In this document: positions 8,886 through 17,493 of the stretch, in pieces
Layout: each line of letters begins with the position of its first letter
How positions within the stretch are numbered: the stretch's first letter is position 1
Source of the DNA: Paenilisteria newyorkensis
GTDB taxonomy: Bacteria; Bacillota; Bacilli; Lactobacillales; Listeriaceae
Assembly (NCBI RefSeq): GCF_000766145.1
Contig: NZ_JNFB01000012.1
Location: 124,001-188,000, forward strand
Length of the DNA stretch: 64,000 nucleotides
Direction of reading: 5' to 3'
The notes under the pieces: model-generated
The model's input: only the letters and a program-made list of their open reading frames with translations
Told to the model about the DNA's origin: nothing
Database searches by the model: none
Translations under genes and position numbers: made by a program

Positions 8886-10472
8886 CTATGGAGCGAGAAC
8901 GAGTTCCCACTGGATTTCTGTGCTAAACTTGCCGACGAAGGCTTGCTGACTTGCGATGTTTAGCAAAATGCCGCGATCTTGTGCCCACTGAATTTCGGTC
9001 GCGTTATTTTTAGCCGTACTTTTATAGACGGGGAGGGCTTCGTTCGTTAGTGGTGTTTTGTTGCCAGTTTCATCGACGTAAACCAATGCGTTATCTAGCG
9101 TTCTTGCTGAGATAGGATCGGTTAAAGGTGCTTTGATTTTTGCATGAACCTCCCAGTCGCTTTTGTGGAACCGTTCGTCTAGGATTTGAATACCTGTGGA
9201 AGATGCTCGACGCTTCACTAAAAGATCCCGTTCGGAAATCGCAAAGTCTTCGAATGAAAAGATGGGATACACGGCGCCAAAACCAATCGTGCCTGCGAGG
9301 ACGCTTACGATATGTTCCGCCGAGGTTGGCCAACTAGTCGGTGTCGCTTGATTATTAATAAAAAAGCGAGCGGTGATGGTTCCGGAATGTGTGGATAGTG
9401 CTTGTGGCGTCACTAATAATGATGGCGTTGTTGCGAATAATGCGTTATCTTTGAACCACTGGAATGCGACATTTGTTGTTGGCGCAGTTTTAAAATCGAA
9501 GGCTGAAATGGTCAACGGATCGCCTTCCTTTATGGATTGTTCCGTGGAGCCCTTTGGAGAAGCGACAACGGTATTTGTGTGTAAACTAGTATCGCTAATA
9601 TCATCAAAATTCATTTTATCAGAAACATGAATCAAAAGGTTAGAAATATTGGTGCTTCCAGTAGAAAAGGCAATATCTTGTTCGGCGTATGCTGTATTTT
9701 TAATCTCGACATATTCTAACCGTTCAGAATTAATCGCATTCAGAAAATTTCTAGGAGCGATTGAAATACCGTTTAGTTTTAGTACACGCAAATTTTTGAG
9801 GTCACCTAGTTGCATCCACGGAGAAACACTTGTTATATTAGGCAAATCTAGGGTATCAATATTTGTATTCTCGAGTGCGGTACTTGTGATTGCCCCCGAC
9901 AAATTTGGTGCTTCAAAGATAGTTAATAATGTACAGCCAGAAAATCCCCAGTTATTCAAGCTTGTCAGGGTAGAACTTTTGAAAGAGGTGAGTGATAGAC
10001 ATTCTCGAAAAGCACCTGTATCCAGTGATGTGACGCTATTCAGTTCAACTTCTTCCAAACCGCTATACGCAAAAGCATACATCCCAATGGCTCTAATCGT
10101 TTTGTTCGTATCAATCAGTGTTTTCAAATGAGGGGCTTGATAAGCTAAAAAGCTGGGAACTTCTGTGGTACCATCTAATTCAAGTTCTTCCAAATCGTGA
10201 AAGGTATACACGCCTTGATTACCATACGTTGTCATGTCGCCGATAATCTTTAGCCGCTTAATTTTATTCCCTTGCAAGTCCATGTTTTTCAAGTAGTTCA
10301 GCACTTCATTTCCAGTTGCCGCGGAACCAGTGATTTGTAATACGACGTAATCAGGACTGGGAATGCTAGACGTAAAGGCTGGTGCACGTGTCTCTGCGGT
10401 TGCTGGTGTGCTTATCAGATGCGGCACTAAGAAGAAGCACAGTGCGACGAGTGTAAGTCCATATTTTTTCAT
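8886..10472 (-). CDS. BspA-like leucine-rich-repeat surface protein with WxL-like C-terminus
   Basis: A 528-residue exported protein. A signal peptide (residues 1-26, ending near TPATA) precedes BspA-type LRR_5 repeats at about 40-290 (LEELELDGTTEVPSF, LEEVELNSVTSLDTGAF). An Ig-like linker region follows, then a C-terminal domain with DWEVHAKI and a final TEIQWELVLAP. The two tryptophan motifs match the WxL cell-wall-binding domain of Firmicutes, although the first is W-x-V. No LPXTG is present. It is probably a wall-associated adhesin. A second WxL protein occurs at 57.7 kb. Confidence 0.78.
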   Translation of the reverse strand: MKKYGLTLVALCFFLVPHLISTPATAETRAPAFTSSIPSPDYVVLQITGSAATGNEVLNYLKNMDLQGNKIKRLKIIGDMTTYGNQGVYTFHDLEELELDGTTEVPSFLAYQAPHLKTLIDTNKTIRAIGMYAFAYSGLEEVELNSVTSLDTGAFRECLSLTSFKSSTLTSLNNWGFSGCTLLTIFEAPNLSGAITSTALENTNIDTLDLPNITSVSPWMQLGDLKNLRVLKLNGISIAPRNFLNAINSERLEYVEIKNTAYAEQDIAFSTGSTNISNLLIHVSDKMNFDDISDTSLHTNTVVASPKGSTEQSIKEGDPLTISAFDFKTAPTTNVAFQWFKDNALFATTPSLLVTPQALSTHSGTITARFFINNQATPTSWPTSAEHIVSVLAGTIGFGAVYPIFSFEDFAISERDLLVKRRASSTGIQILDERFHKSDWEVHAKIKAPLTDPISARTLDNALVYVDETGNKTPLTNEALPVYKSTAKNNATEIQWAQDRGILLNIASQQAFVGKFSTEIQWELVLAP

Positions 10473-10659
10473 AAGAATAGAGAATCCTCCTTGTATTTTT
10501 AATATATCTTTATGATAGCCTTAGTACAGGAGAAAATCTCTAACTTCTTTTTCTGATTTCGCGCATTTTGTGTGGTACAGGTTTTGAAAAGAAATCTGCT
10601 TCCAAAAGAGGTATACTGGAGTGGAGTAAAGGAAAACTGATTTTGAGAGGGGTAGAAAT

Positions 10660-11172
10660 ATGGACTATAAAATCGTGGAACAGGAAGGCTTTCAAGTCAT
10701 TGGGGTCAAAAAAGTATTTTCATTTAACGCCGGGCAAAATTTAGTCGAGATTCCGAAGTTTTGGGAAGCAGTGTGGTCGGACGGGACAATGGAGCGTTTG
10801 GAGGCGTTGGGGAACGGTGCGGTTTCGCGTTATTTGGGGATTTGCAGCGTTTCTGAGGAGCAGGCGCCGAAACAGGAAATGGATTATTGGATTGCGGTGG
10901 AGAATGACGGAGAGCCACCTGCTGGCATGGAAAAATGGCAAGTTCCGAGTTTACAGTGGGCGGTGTTTCGTTCAGTGGGAGCGATGCCCGACGCGATTCA
11001 ACAAACGTGGCAAAAAATCTATGCGGAGTGGTTGCCAAATAGTGACTATGAACATGGACCTGGGCCGGAGATAGAGGTTTATGGACCGGGTGATAATAAG
11101 GCGGACGATTATGAATGTGAAGTGTGGATACCAATCGTCAGCGTGTCGACAAACGCTCATTTTCGTCGTTAA
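10660..11172 (+). CDS. GyrI-like (AraC effector-binding fold) protein with repeat-derived tail
   Basis: A 170-residue protein of the GyrI-like / integron-associated effector-binding family (VSRYLGICSV, MDYWIAVE, WAVFRSVGAMPDAIQQTWQKIYAEWLP, then EVWIPI). Members are stand-alone small-molecule-binding domains. GAGAGG precedes the start. The last eleven or so codons (SVSTNAHFRR and the stop) lie inside hairpin repeat copy B, beginning at 11138. The native end was probably just after EVWIPIV and the repeat now supplies the tail and stop. Confidence 0.82.
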   Translation: MDYKIVEQEGFQVIGVKKVFSFNAGQNLVEIPKFWEAVWSDGTMERLEALGNGAVSRYLGICSVSEEQAPKQEMDYWIAVENDGEPPAGMEKWQVPSLQWAVFRSVGAMPDAIQQTWQKIYAEWLPNSDYEHGPGPEIEVYGPGDNKADDYECEVWIPIVSVSTNAHFRR

Positions 11173-11260
11173 AAGCTCCGTTCCAGTGCTCACATACCCT
11201 AGTATGCTCCGCGCTGGTACTCGCTTTTGCCTAGAAACTAAGCATTTGTCGACACGCTGA
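11138..11260. repeat. long hairpin intergenic repeat, copy B
   Basis: The ends pair as TCAGCGTGTCGACAAACGCT with AGCATTTGTCGACACGCTGA. The interior carries CGTTAAAAGCTCCGTTCCAG and GCTGGTACTCGCTTTTGCC, shared with copies A, C and E. It overlaps the last 35 bases of the GyrI-like gene and may also terminate the convergent transcripts. Confidence 0.85.
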
Positions 11261-11297
11261 GGTTTTGCGGAAAATCATATGAGGCGATTTTCCGCAC

Positions 11298-12407
11298 TTA
11301 TTTTTTCAACTCAATTCGCGAATGCTGCGTCAAGAAAGTACTAATCAGCGGATGAAATTTCTCAACCTCGACCAAAAACGCATCATGCCCATAATCCGAA
11401 TCTACTTCATAATATGTCACCGGCACATCCCATTCCTTCAAAAGCTCGTAATCCCGACGCAAATCATGAATCCGAAACAGCTGATCGCTCGTCACGCCAA
11501 CCAACAAATACGGAATCTGAATCCCCGTAAAAAGCGGTTTTTCATCCCGACCATTCACCGTCACATCAAACAAATCAATCGCTTTCGTCAAATACAGGTA
11601 ACTATTCGCATCAAACCGCTCCACAAACGAATCTCCCTGATATTGCAAATACGACTCGACTTGGAAATGCTCCTTCGAAAAAGCGCCAGGAGAAGAATCA
11701 GCCACTGTAAATCGCTCAAACCGCTTTGAAAACAGCTCACTCGTGCGATACGTCATCATCCCGACCATCCGCGCCGTAGCAAGACCACCCTCAGGCTGCC
11801 CAACATAATCCCCACCATTAAAATCAGGATCATTCAAAATCGCCATCCGCATAATCAGATTATACCCAATCGCCTCAGGACTTGCCGCTAATGGAGAAGC
11901 CAAATTAATCACACTCCCCGTTATTTCCGGATAATCAATCGCCCACTGCGTCGCCTGCATACCACCCATCGAACCACCAATCACCGACACCACATGCACC
12001 ACGCCGAGCGCATCCAGTAGCGCTTTTTGCACCTTAATAATATCCTTAATCGTAAACCCTGGAAAATGCAATCGGTATTCCGCACCAGTCTGCGCATCCA
12101 CCGAAGAAGGTCCGGTTGTCCCACTACACCCCCCAAAAACATTCGTACAAATAATAAAATAGTCAGCCGGATCAATCGTTTTTCCAGCTCCGATAAAATC
12201 ATCCCACCAACCAGCCACGTCCTCCTCAAAATGCTTCGCCGCGTGCGCCGTCCCAGTCAAGGCGTGCTCCAACAAAATACAATTATCCTTCGCCAAAGCA
12301 AGCTCACCATACGTCTCAAAGCCAACCACAATCGGCCCAATCGTTTCCCCATTTTCAAGCTTCAACGGTGTATCCTTAAAAAGTTCCATCTGCCTAAGCG
12401 TTCCCAT
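11298..12407 (-). CDS. metX: homoserine O-acetyltransferase
   Basis: A 369-residue alpha/beta-hydrolase enzyme that acetylates homoserine using acetyl-CoA in methionine synthesis. The nucleophile elbow GGSMGG places the catalytic serine at residue 146. The C-terminal DYGHDAFL carries the catalytic His. The start at 12407 is chosen because AAAGGTGATGGC precedes it; an upstream in-frame extension runs through the riboswitch terminator and is not coding. Expression should be shut off by S-adenosylmethionine through the leader riboswitch. Some family members use succinyl-CoA, which cannot be excluded. Confidence 0.93.
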   Translation of the reverse strand: MGTLRQMELFKDTPLKLENGETIGPIVVGFETYGELALAKDNCILLEHALTGTAHAAKHFEEDVAGWWDDFIGAGKTIDPADYFIICTNVFGGCSGTTGPSSVDAQTGAEYRLHFPGFTIKDIIKVQKALLDALGVVHVVSVIGGSMGGMQATQWAIDYPEITGSVINLASPLAASPEAIGYNLIMRMAILNDPDFNGGDYVGQPEGGLATARMVGMMTYRTSELFSKRFERFTVADSSPGAFSKEHFQVESYLQYQGDSFVERFDANSYLYLTKAIDLFDVTVNGRDEKPLFTGIQIPYLLVGVTSDQLFRIHDLRRDYELLKEWDVPVTYYEVDSDYGHDAFLVEVEKFHPLISTFLTQHSRIELKK

Positions 12408-12439
12408 GCCATCACCTTTTCTCTCTTTAATAATAGTCC

Positions 12440-12492
12440 AAAATAAAACCTCCCCATCAAGGCGCCTAATAAGCGTCACGACGGAGAGGTTG
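12440..12492 (-). terminator. riboswitch-controlled terminator of metX
   Basis: On the minus strand AACCTCTCC pairs with GGGGAGGTT and is followed by TTATTTT. It lies between the SAM-I aptamer and metX and is the expression platform. Confidence 0.8.
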
Positions 12493-12520
12493 AACAAACA
12501 ACAAATCTACAATCCATTAG

Positions 12521-12617
12521 CTTATCTTCGCAAAAAAATTGCTGGAATTAGCACCGTGATCACAATGTCCGGTTGCTAAGGTTTCAAAGGGCCAGTCCCT
12601 CCACCTTTCTTGATAAG
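12521..12617 (-). ncRNA. SAM-I (S-box) riboswitch aptamer
   Basis: The minus strand shows the S-box core: P1 strand CTTATC, AAGGTGGAGGGACTGGCCC, then GAAACC, GCAACC, GGTGCTAATTCCAGC and the closing GATAAG. These are the conserved kink-turn, SAM-binding and P1 elements in order. It precedes metX with a terminator between, so SAM binding should cause premature termination. Confidence 0.93.
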
Positions 12618-12851
12618 AAGCGTATTAAATTGGTTCTATCATACAATTAGTTGGGCACGTTTGTCAAGAGAAGTAGACAGATTTTTCTAAAGAATGGCAC
12701 CCAAATCAAATTATGAACTTTTTCTACCTGTTTTTCCGAAAAAAGCGCTCCAATGGTTGTAAATAACAACAAAATAACGCTTGCACATGAGATAAATCAA
12801 GCGTTTGTGACTAAAGACAAAATCCATAAAATGTTATCCGATACAAAAAGT

Positions 12852-12876
12852 GTTTTAATTTAAAAAGATAGGGTAA
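12852..12876 (+). promoter_or_regulatory. candidate sigma-B-type promoter of the DUF308 gene
   Basis: GTTT at 12852 and GGGTAA at 12871-12876 are 15 bases apart, fitting the sigma-B GTTT/GGGTAT pattern. It lies 55 bases before the DUF308 start. A stress role for such genes makes this plausible. Confidence 0.5.
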
Positions 12877-12930
12877 AATAAGCAACAGAGCCTAAAAATT
12901 CTAATCATAAAAAAGGAAGTGTTACATATC

Positions 12931-13458
12931 ATGAAAACATTCACACGTATATTGGTCTTATTAGCCGGTATCGCGATGATCTGTTTAGGAATCTGGTTTG
13001 TTTTCCATCCAGGTATTTCTTTACTATCATTCACTCTATTCATCGGAATCTTAATGCTAGTCGTTGGGGTATTCCAAATCATTCAATATTTCTCAAACCG
13101 CGGCGGGCAAAAAGTCTCCGGCTGGATTTTAGCGGAAGGAATCTTATCCGTCTTACTAGGAATCCTGCTACTTGCTGACCAATTAGAAGGAACAGTCACA
13201 CTCGTTCTTGTCTTCGGCATGTGGGTTCTATTCGCAGGAATCATGCGTACAATCGGTGCTTTCGCTGCTAAAAATGAAGGCGTACAAGGCTGGGGTTGGA
13301 TTTTAACACTTGGTATTCTAGGAATCATTCTTGGATTTATCTCGTTATTCAACCCAATCGTTGGCGCAATCGGTATCGTTATCCTCGTTGGAACATTCTT
13401 CATCGTTCAAGGAATTAACTGTATCGCAACATTCTTCTTTGTAGGTAAACTAAAATAA
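12931..13458 (+). CDS. DUF308 (HdeD family) membrane protein
   Basis: A 175-residue protein made of six hydrophobic helices in repeated pairs (ILVLLAGIAMICLGIWFVFHP, IILGFISLFNP). This is the pattern of HdeD/DUF308 proteins, named after an acid-resistance membrane protein of E. coli. ATG 12931 is used; a GTG at 12919 overlaps the AAAGGAAG ribosome-binding site. A sigma-B-like promoter upstream and a terminator downstream make it a single-gene stress unit by inference. Confidence 0.83.
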   Translation: MKTFTRILVLLAGIAMICLGIWFVFHPGISLLSFTLFIGILMLVVGVFQIIQYFSNRGGQKVSGWILAEGILSVLLGILLLADQLEGTVTLVLVFGMWVLFAGIMRTIGAFAAKNEGVQGWGWILTLGILGIILGFISLFNPIVGAIGIVILVGTFFIVQGINCIATFFFVGKLK

Positions 13459-13473
13459 TTAAAAATGAGACAA

Positions 13474-13515
13474 AAAAAGGCTAGAGATCTGAAGTTACAG
13501 ATCTCTAGCCTTTTT
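13474..13515. terminator. bidirectional terminator
   Basis: AAAAAAGGCTAGAGATCTG pairs with CAGATCTCTAGCCTTTTT. It separates the convergent DUF308 and LPXTG genes. Confidence 0.88.
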
Positions 13516-13522
13516 GCTTATA

Positions 13523-14893
13523 TTAGCCACGTTTTCTAAGAAGTGCTACAGCAAGTCCAGAAACAAGGAAGCCTGCGAATACCAAGCCAGCAGAACTATT
13601 GTCTCCTGTTTTTGGTAATTCTTTAAGCGTTGTTGTTTTTGTTGGTGCAGCAGGGGCTGCGGCTTTTTTCACTGCTTGAATGACAGCAGGTTTCACTGTA
13701 TTTTCAACAGGGGCAGGGGAAACTGATAGAGCGGATTGTTTGAATGTGAATGAAGATTCATTACTATACTCGCCAGTTTCAAAATCGATGCTTGCAAGGA
13801 GAACTGTTTGTCCATTAACAAGAGGTGTATCTAATTTGATATGGAAGTTACCGTCAGCATCTGCATCTCCCATACCAAGGAGCTCTTCGCCGTCTTCTGA
13901 AACGATAAAGACAGTTGTATTTGGTTCAGCTTTACCGTAAACATCTGTAGCGGTCGTTTTTGCTACGTTTACAACAGGTGCATCGAAGAAATATGCATCC
14001 TCGCCAAGTACTTCATAAGAAAGAGTCACGCTAGAAGTATTACCGCTAGCATCTTCTGCAATGATAACAGTTGTATGTGGGCCTTCTGTTGATGTATCAA
14101 GGAACTCTTTACCGTTCTCAAAGTATACTTTAACGAAGCCAGAGTTATCTGTTGCATCAACCAATTCTTCAGCGTACCACTCTTCATCAATACCTACATA
14201 AAAATCATCTTCAAAAACGTCAATCACTGGTTTTGTTGTATCAACCACTGTGTAGTTTGCAACGATGTTTTCAGTCGTTGTGCCATTTGTAGCCGCAACT
14301 GTTACTGTTTGCGCGCCTAAGCGATTGACAGCTGGTGCTTTTACGAAAGATAGTGTCACGCCAGATGTTGCCGTTACGAATTTACTTGGATCTTTCACTG
14401 CAACATTGATTTCAGTGGTTACATTTGTTTTTGCCGTAGCAAGAGCAGCCGCTTTAACAGGTGCTTTCGCTGGTTCTGTTACTTTGTAGCTCACAACGAA
14501 TTCTTGAGTTGTTGTGTCAGCTAGAGTTGCAACGATGGTTGTTGAGAATGTTCCAGCAACCGCTGTTTTTGGTTCTGTTCCTGCTTTAAAAGCAAGTGTT
14601 GTGCTTGCATCTGAAACAGTTACGAAATCGGCAGGCGTTGTCGTAGCATCTTTAACAAATGATACATCTGTTTTTGGGACGGCTGCTGACACAGCCGCTG
14701 CTTTTAGTTGCGCTTGTGGTGCTTCTTCTGTAGCTTCAGGTGCTGTTTCTGTAATCTCTTTAGCTTCTGGAGCTGGTGTTTCTGCGGTTACTGCTGGAAC
14801 TTGTACTTCTTCCTCCGCGAATACTGGTGCTGCAAGTGAAAAAGTTAGTCCGCATGCGAGCAATCCGCAAGCTAATTTAGTTGGTTTTGACAT
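13523..14893 (-). CDS. LPXTG-anchored surface protein with Ig-like domains
   Basis: A 456-residue exported protein. The signal peptide is residues 1-26 (ending PVFA). An Ala/Thr/Val-rich region with Listeria-type Ig-like repeats follows (about 60-215), then a Big-type domain (DTTKPVIDVFEDDFY ... ITLSYEV style, 215-300) and an adhesin-type domain (300-385). The sortase signal LPKTGDN begins at residue 426, with a hydrophobic helix and RKRG tail. Sortase A should attach it to peptidoglycan. No enzymatic domain is seen, so it is probably an adhesin or structural wall protein. Confidence 0.88.
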   Translation of the reverse strand: MSKPTKLACGLLACGLTFSLAAPVFAEEEVQVPAVTAETPAPEAKEITETAPEATEEAPQAQLKAAAVSAAVPKTDVSFVKDATTTPADFVTVSDASTTLAFKAGTEPKTAVAGTFSTTIVATLADTTTQEFVVSYKVTEPAKAPVKAAALATAKTNVTTEINVAVKDPSKFVTATSGVTLSFVKAPAVNRLGAQTVTVAATNGTTTENIVANYTVVDTTKPVIDVFEDDFYVGIDEEWYAEELVDATDNSGFVKVYFENGKEFLDTSTEGPHTTVIIAEDASGNTSSVTLSYEVLGEDAYFFDAPVVNVAKTTATDVYGKAEPNTTVFIVSEDGEELLGMGDADADGNFHIKLDTPLVNGQTVLLASIDFETGEYSNESSFTFKQSALSVSPAPVENTVKPAVIQAVKKAAAPAAPTKTTTLKELPKTGDNSSAGLVFAGFLVSGLAVALLRKRG

Positions 14894-15016
14894 TCAATTC
14901 TCTCCCTTTTATGTGTAATAAGGCTATTATACTAAAGTTTAGTCGAATCGTCACTAAAAATTTGCAACGATTCCCAAAAGAAAGCGCATTCCGTCAAAAA
15001 TTTGTCACATGTGTGT

Positions 15017-15047
15017 AATAAAAAACCAGCGATAGAAATATCACTGG
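15017..15047 (-). terminator. terminator of the first Crp/Fnr gene
   Basis: On the minus strand CCAGTGATA pairs with TATCGCTGG, followed by a T6 run, just beyond the stop of the 15056-15781 gene. Confidence 0.7.
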
Positions 15048-15055
15048 CATACTTT

Positions 15056-15781
15056 TTATTCTTTTGTTAAGGAATAAAGATCGGTATATTTCATGTCCAA
15101 CATCTCTTTAACCGCTGCCATATCATGTATTTTCCATGGTTTTGGAGAGAGGGAAATGAGACCGTCTTGTTCTAATTTGCGTAGATTAGTGGCTACATAA
15201 GCGCGTGCCAAATTTAAATACTTCCCGATTACTTTTTGTGTAAAATAATACGGAATGAGATAAGAGCCATCAGGTTCAGCGCGACCGAAACGCTCGGCGA
15301 CAATAACGAGACCGGCTAGAATTTTTTTGTCGGACGGTAGATTAGAAAGTGATTCGCGAACGAGAATCGGGTGTGTAAAATTAAGATAGAAGAAATACGC
15401 ATACCAGAAGCTTTCTTGGCTAAAGGTGATTTTGTCGATAACGTATTGGCGCTCAAATCGGAGCAAGGTAACTTCACTAATAGCTGTGTAGGAAATGGGC
15501 GATACGGCGTTTTCTAGGACACTTAAAAATCCTAAAATATCGTCCGGACCGCAGAATGTCAGAATGGAATCATCCCGAACCGTTCCTTTTGACATCGCGA
15601 CCATTCCTTTTTTGACAACGTAGAAGTGCCGATTGGCGGAGCCTTCTTCCATGATGACTTCATTTCTACGGTATGTAAGTTCCGTATAAGGTGGTGTGTC
15701 TTCGTTTGTTTTCATCAAGGTGGCAAGCATTTTGTCGGTATCGAAACTTTCTTTCAGATTGTTGTAATCGTATAGCGTCAT
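15056..15781 (-). CDS. Crp/Fnr family transcriptional regulator
   Basis: A 241-residue protein with an N-terminal cyclic-nucleotide-binding-type barrel (RRNEVIMEEGSANRHFYVVKKGMVAM, residues 38-63) and a C-terminal winged helix (FTQKVIGKYLNLARAYVATNLRKLEQDGLI). Listeria genomes carry many PrfA-like proteins of this family, most without a cAMP-binding phosphate cassette, as here. The start at 15781 has AAAGGGG upstream. Targets are unknown. The convergent-free neighbours are the LPXTG gene downstream and bioY upstream on the same strand. Confidence 0.87.
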   Translation of the reverse strand: MTLYDYNNLKESFDTDKMLATLMKTNEDTPPYTELTYRRNEVIMEEGSANRHFYVVKKGMVAMSKGTVRDDSILTFCGPDDILGFLSVLENAVSPISYTAISEVTLLRFERQYVIDKITFSQESFWYAYFFYLNFTHPILVRESLSNLPSDKKILAGLVIVAERFGRAEPDGSYLIPYYFTQKVIGKYLNLARAYVATNLRKLEQDGLISLSPKPWKIHDMAAVKEMLDMKYTDLYSLTKE

Positions 15782-15869
15782 ATTATGTCCCCTTTTCATA
15801 CAGATTGTCTTTTTTATTATATCGAAGGAAAGAGGGTTTGTATAACGTTTTCCCTTGAATTCGGAAAAT

Positions 15870-16409
15870 TTAGATCAATTTCCCAGAGACAAGACGTTTG
15901 CGGATGCCGATTCCAGCGAGTGCCGCAAGTGTTGCTTTTAGAATGCCTGGGATGATGAATGGAACAGCACCAGCTGTGAAAGCTGTACTCCACGATAGGT
16001 CTCCGCTGATTTTTAACCAAATGACGCCGAAAAGTAGCGTGACAAATGAACCTAGGATATTGGCGAAAATAGCGTATGCCATGCCGAAATTTGTTTTTTC
16101 GATGATGTATCCTGTGATGTAGGCGTTGAATAGGAAACCGATGATGAAACCACCTGTTGGGCCGAAAATGATGCCGAGTCCAGCGGCCATGCCAGCGAAA
16201 ACGGGAATACCAATGGCACCAAGGACGATGTAAACGGCGACGGAGATGGTTGCATTGCGGGCACCGAGAATGGTAGCGGCAAGGCCAACTGCGAAGGTTT
16301 GTCCTGTGAGTGGGATGGGGCCAATGGGGATTGTGATTTGGGCCAGAATAGCGATAATCACTGCGAATAGGGCGTTAATAATAAGTTGTTTTAATTTTTT
16401 ATCTCTCAT
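15870..16409 (-). CDS. bioY: biotin transporter BioY (ECF S-component)
   Basis: A 179-residue membrane protein with six helices and the BioY family pattern (LTGQTFAVGLAATILGARNA, GPTGGFIIGFLFNAYITGYI, PGILKATLAALAGIGI). It binds biotin and imports it together with the shared EcfAAT module, which is not in this window. A BirA-type operator overlaps the promoter region, so expression should fall when biotin is plentiful. AGGAG precedes the start. Confidence 0.92.
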   Translation of the reverse strand: MRDKKLKQLIINALFAVIIAILAQITIPIGPIPLTGQTFAVGLAATILGARNATISVAVYIVLGAIGIPVFAGMAAGLGIIFGPTGGFIIGFLFNAYITGYIIEKTNFGMAYAIFANILGSFVTLLFGVIWLKISGDLSWSTAFTAGAVPFIIPGILKATLAALAGIGIRKRLVSGKLI

Positions 16410-16421
16410 ACATTTCTCCTT

Positions 16422-16450
16422 TGTTAACTTGATATGATATTAGGTTAACA
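16422..16450. promoter_or_regulatory. BirA-type biotin operator
   Basis: TGTTAACTT at 16422-16430 and AGGTTAACA at 16442-16450 form an inverted repeat with the spacing of Gram-positive BirA sites. It lies directly upstream of the bioY ribosome-binding site. Confidence 0.8.
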
Positions 16451-16589
16451 TCAAAATAATAAATTGGCAATACTATTTTTTTTCGTCACTACCTTGCATT
16501 AATTAGTAGTGCGTGATATAGTTATCTATAACAAGTAGTGATTATTGTTCAGTACTGGAATTTTGACAATAAGAAATGGAGGGTTCGGC

Positions 16590-16922
16590 ATGGAAGTGAA
16601 TGTGCAGTTTAAAAAAGGTGTGCTTGAGTTATGCTGCCTTTTCCTGATTCATAAGAAGGATCAATACGGTTATGAGCTGGCGCAACATGTTTCACAGTAT
16701 GTGGAAGTTGCGGAGGGTGCGATTTATCCGGTATTGCGGCGCTTGGTAAAAGAGGGGTATTGCGACACGTATTTGAAGGAGTCGACGGAAGGCCCATCGC
16801 GGAAATATTATCAATTAACGGTTAAGGGTGAGATGTATATGACAGAATTAATGTTTGAATGGAAAGATTTTGTGGCGAATGTCAACAGATTATTTGTAGA
16901 AGGAGGAGAGCAAATTGGATAA
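16590..16922 (+). CDS. PadR family transcriptional regulator
   Basis: A 110-residue winged-helix protein (GVLELCCLFLIHKKDQYGYEL, then VAEGAIYPVLRRLVKEGY), typical of short PadR regulators. ATG 16590 follows GGAGGG with six bases of spacing. Its end overlaps the DUF1700 gene by eight bases, so the two are translationally coupled. PadR/DUF1700/DUF4097 triplets are common in Firmicutes and respond to envelope stress; autoregulation is likely. Confidence 0.9.
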   Translation: MEVNVQFKKGVLELCCLFLIHKKDQYGYELAQHVSQYVEVAEGAIYPVLRRLVKEGYCDTYLKESTEGPSRKYYQLTVKGEMYMTELMFEWKDFVANVNRLFVEGGEQIG

Positions 16923-17493
16923 AACACAATTTCTAGATGAGCTCGCGCTAAAATTGGCGGGATTGGATTCTGAGGAAAGACAGGAGATATTGGCGGATTA
17001 CATGGAGCATTTTGCTGCGGGTGAAACGAGTGGGAAAACGGAACAGGAGATTGTTTTTGATCTCGGGAGTCCGGATGAAATTGCGCGTGATATTTTAGCG
17101 GGGCGCGGCGAGTCGTTGCCAGAGGAGCCGTATTATGTGCCGAGACCGAGCCAGCCGAAGAAACGGGGCGCGGGTTTTAAAACGGGCGTATTTTTAGCGA
17201 TGTTGATTCCGAATTTGGTCGTTTACTCCTTACTGTTATCTTTTTGGGGTGTGGTCGCAGGATTTATTGGATCAACGGTGGGCTTTTTCTTAACGCCATT
17301 TGGTTTTATTTTGGACGCGGTATTGAATCAAGCGTTTGAATGGTATAAATTCTTTGGAACGATTGGTATTGTAGGGCTGGGCTTCATTTTCTTCGTCGTG
17401 ACGATTTGGATGGCGAAAGCGATGATTATGGCTACGGTTGGTTATACGAAATTCAATATGCATTTGATGAAGGGAGAGAGCAAACATGTTTAA
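16915..17493 (+). CDS. DUF1700 (HAAS domain) membrane protein
   Basis: A 192-residue protein starting at TTG with AGGAGGAG upstream. The N-terminal ~65 residues form the HAAS helical domain (FLDELALKLAGLDSEERQEILADYMEHF, then DLGSPDEIARDIL). Three to four membrane helices follow. HAAS proteins partner with PadR regulators. It overlaps padR by 8 bases and the DUF4097 gene by 8 bases, forming a compact operon. Confidence 0.88.
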   Translation: MDKTQFLDELALKLAGLDSEERQEILADYMEHFAAGETSGKTEQEIVFDLGSPDEIARDILAGRGESLPEEPYYVPRPSQPKKRGAGFKTGVFLAMLIPNLVVYSLLLSFWGVVAGFIGSTVGFFLTPFGFILDAVLNQAFEWYKFFGTIGIVGLGFIFFVVTIWMAKAMIMATVGYTKFNMHLMKGESKHV

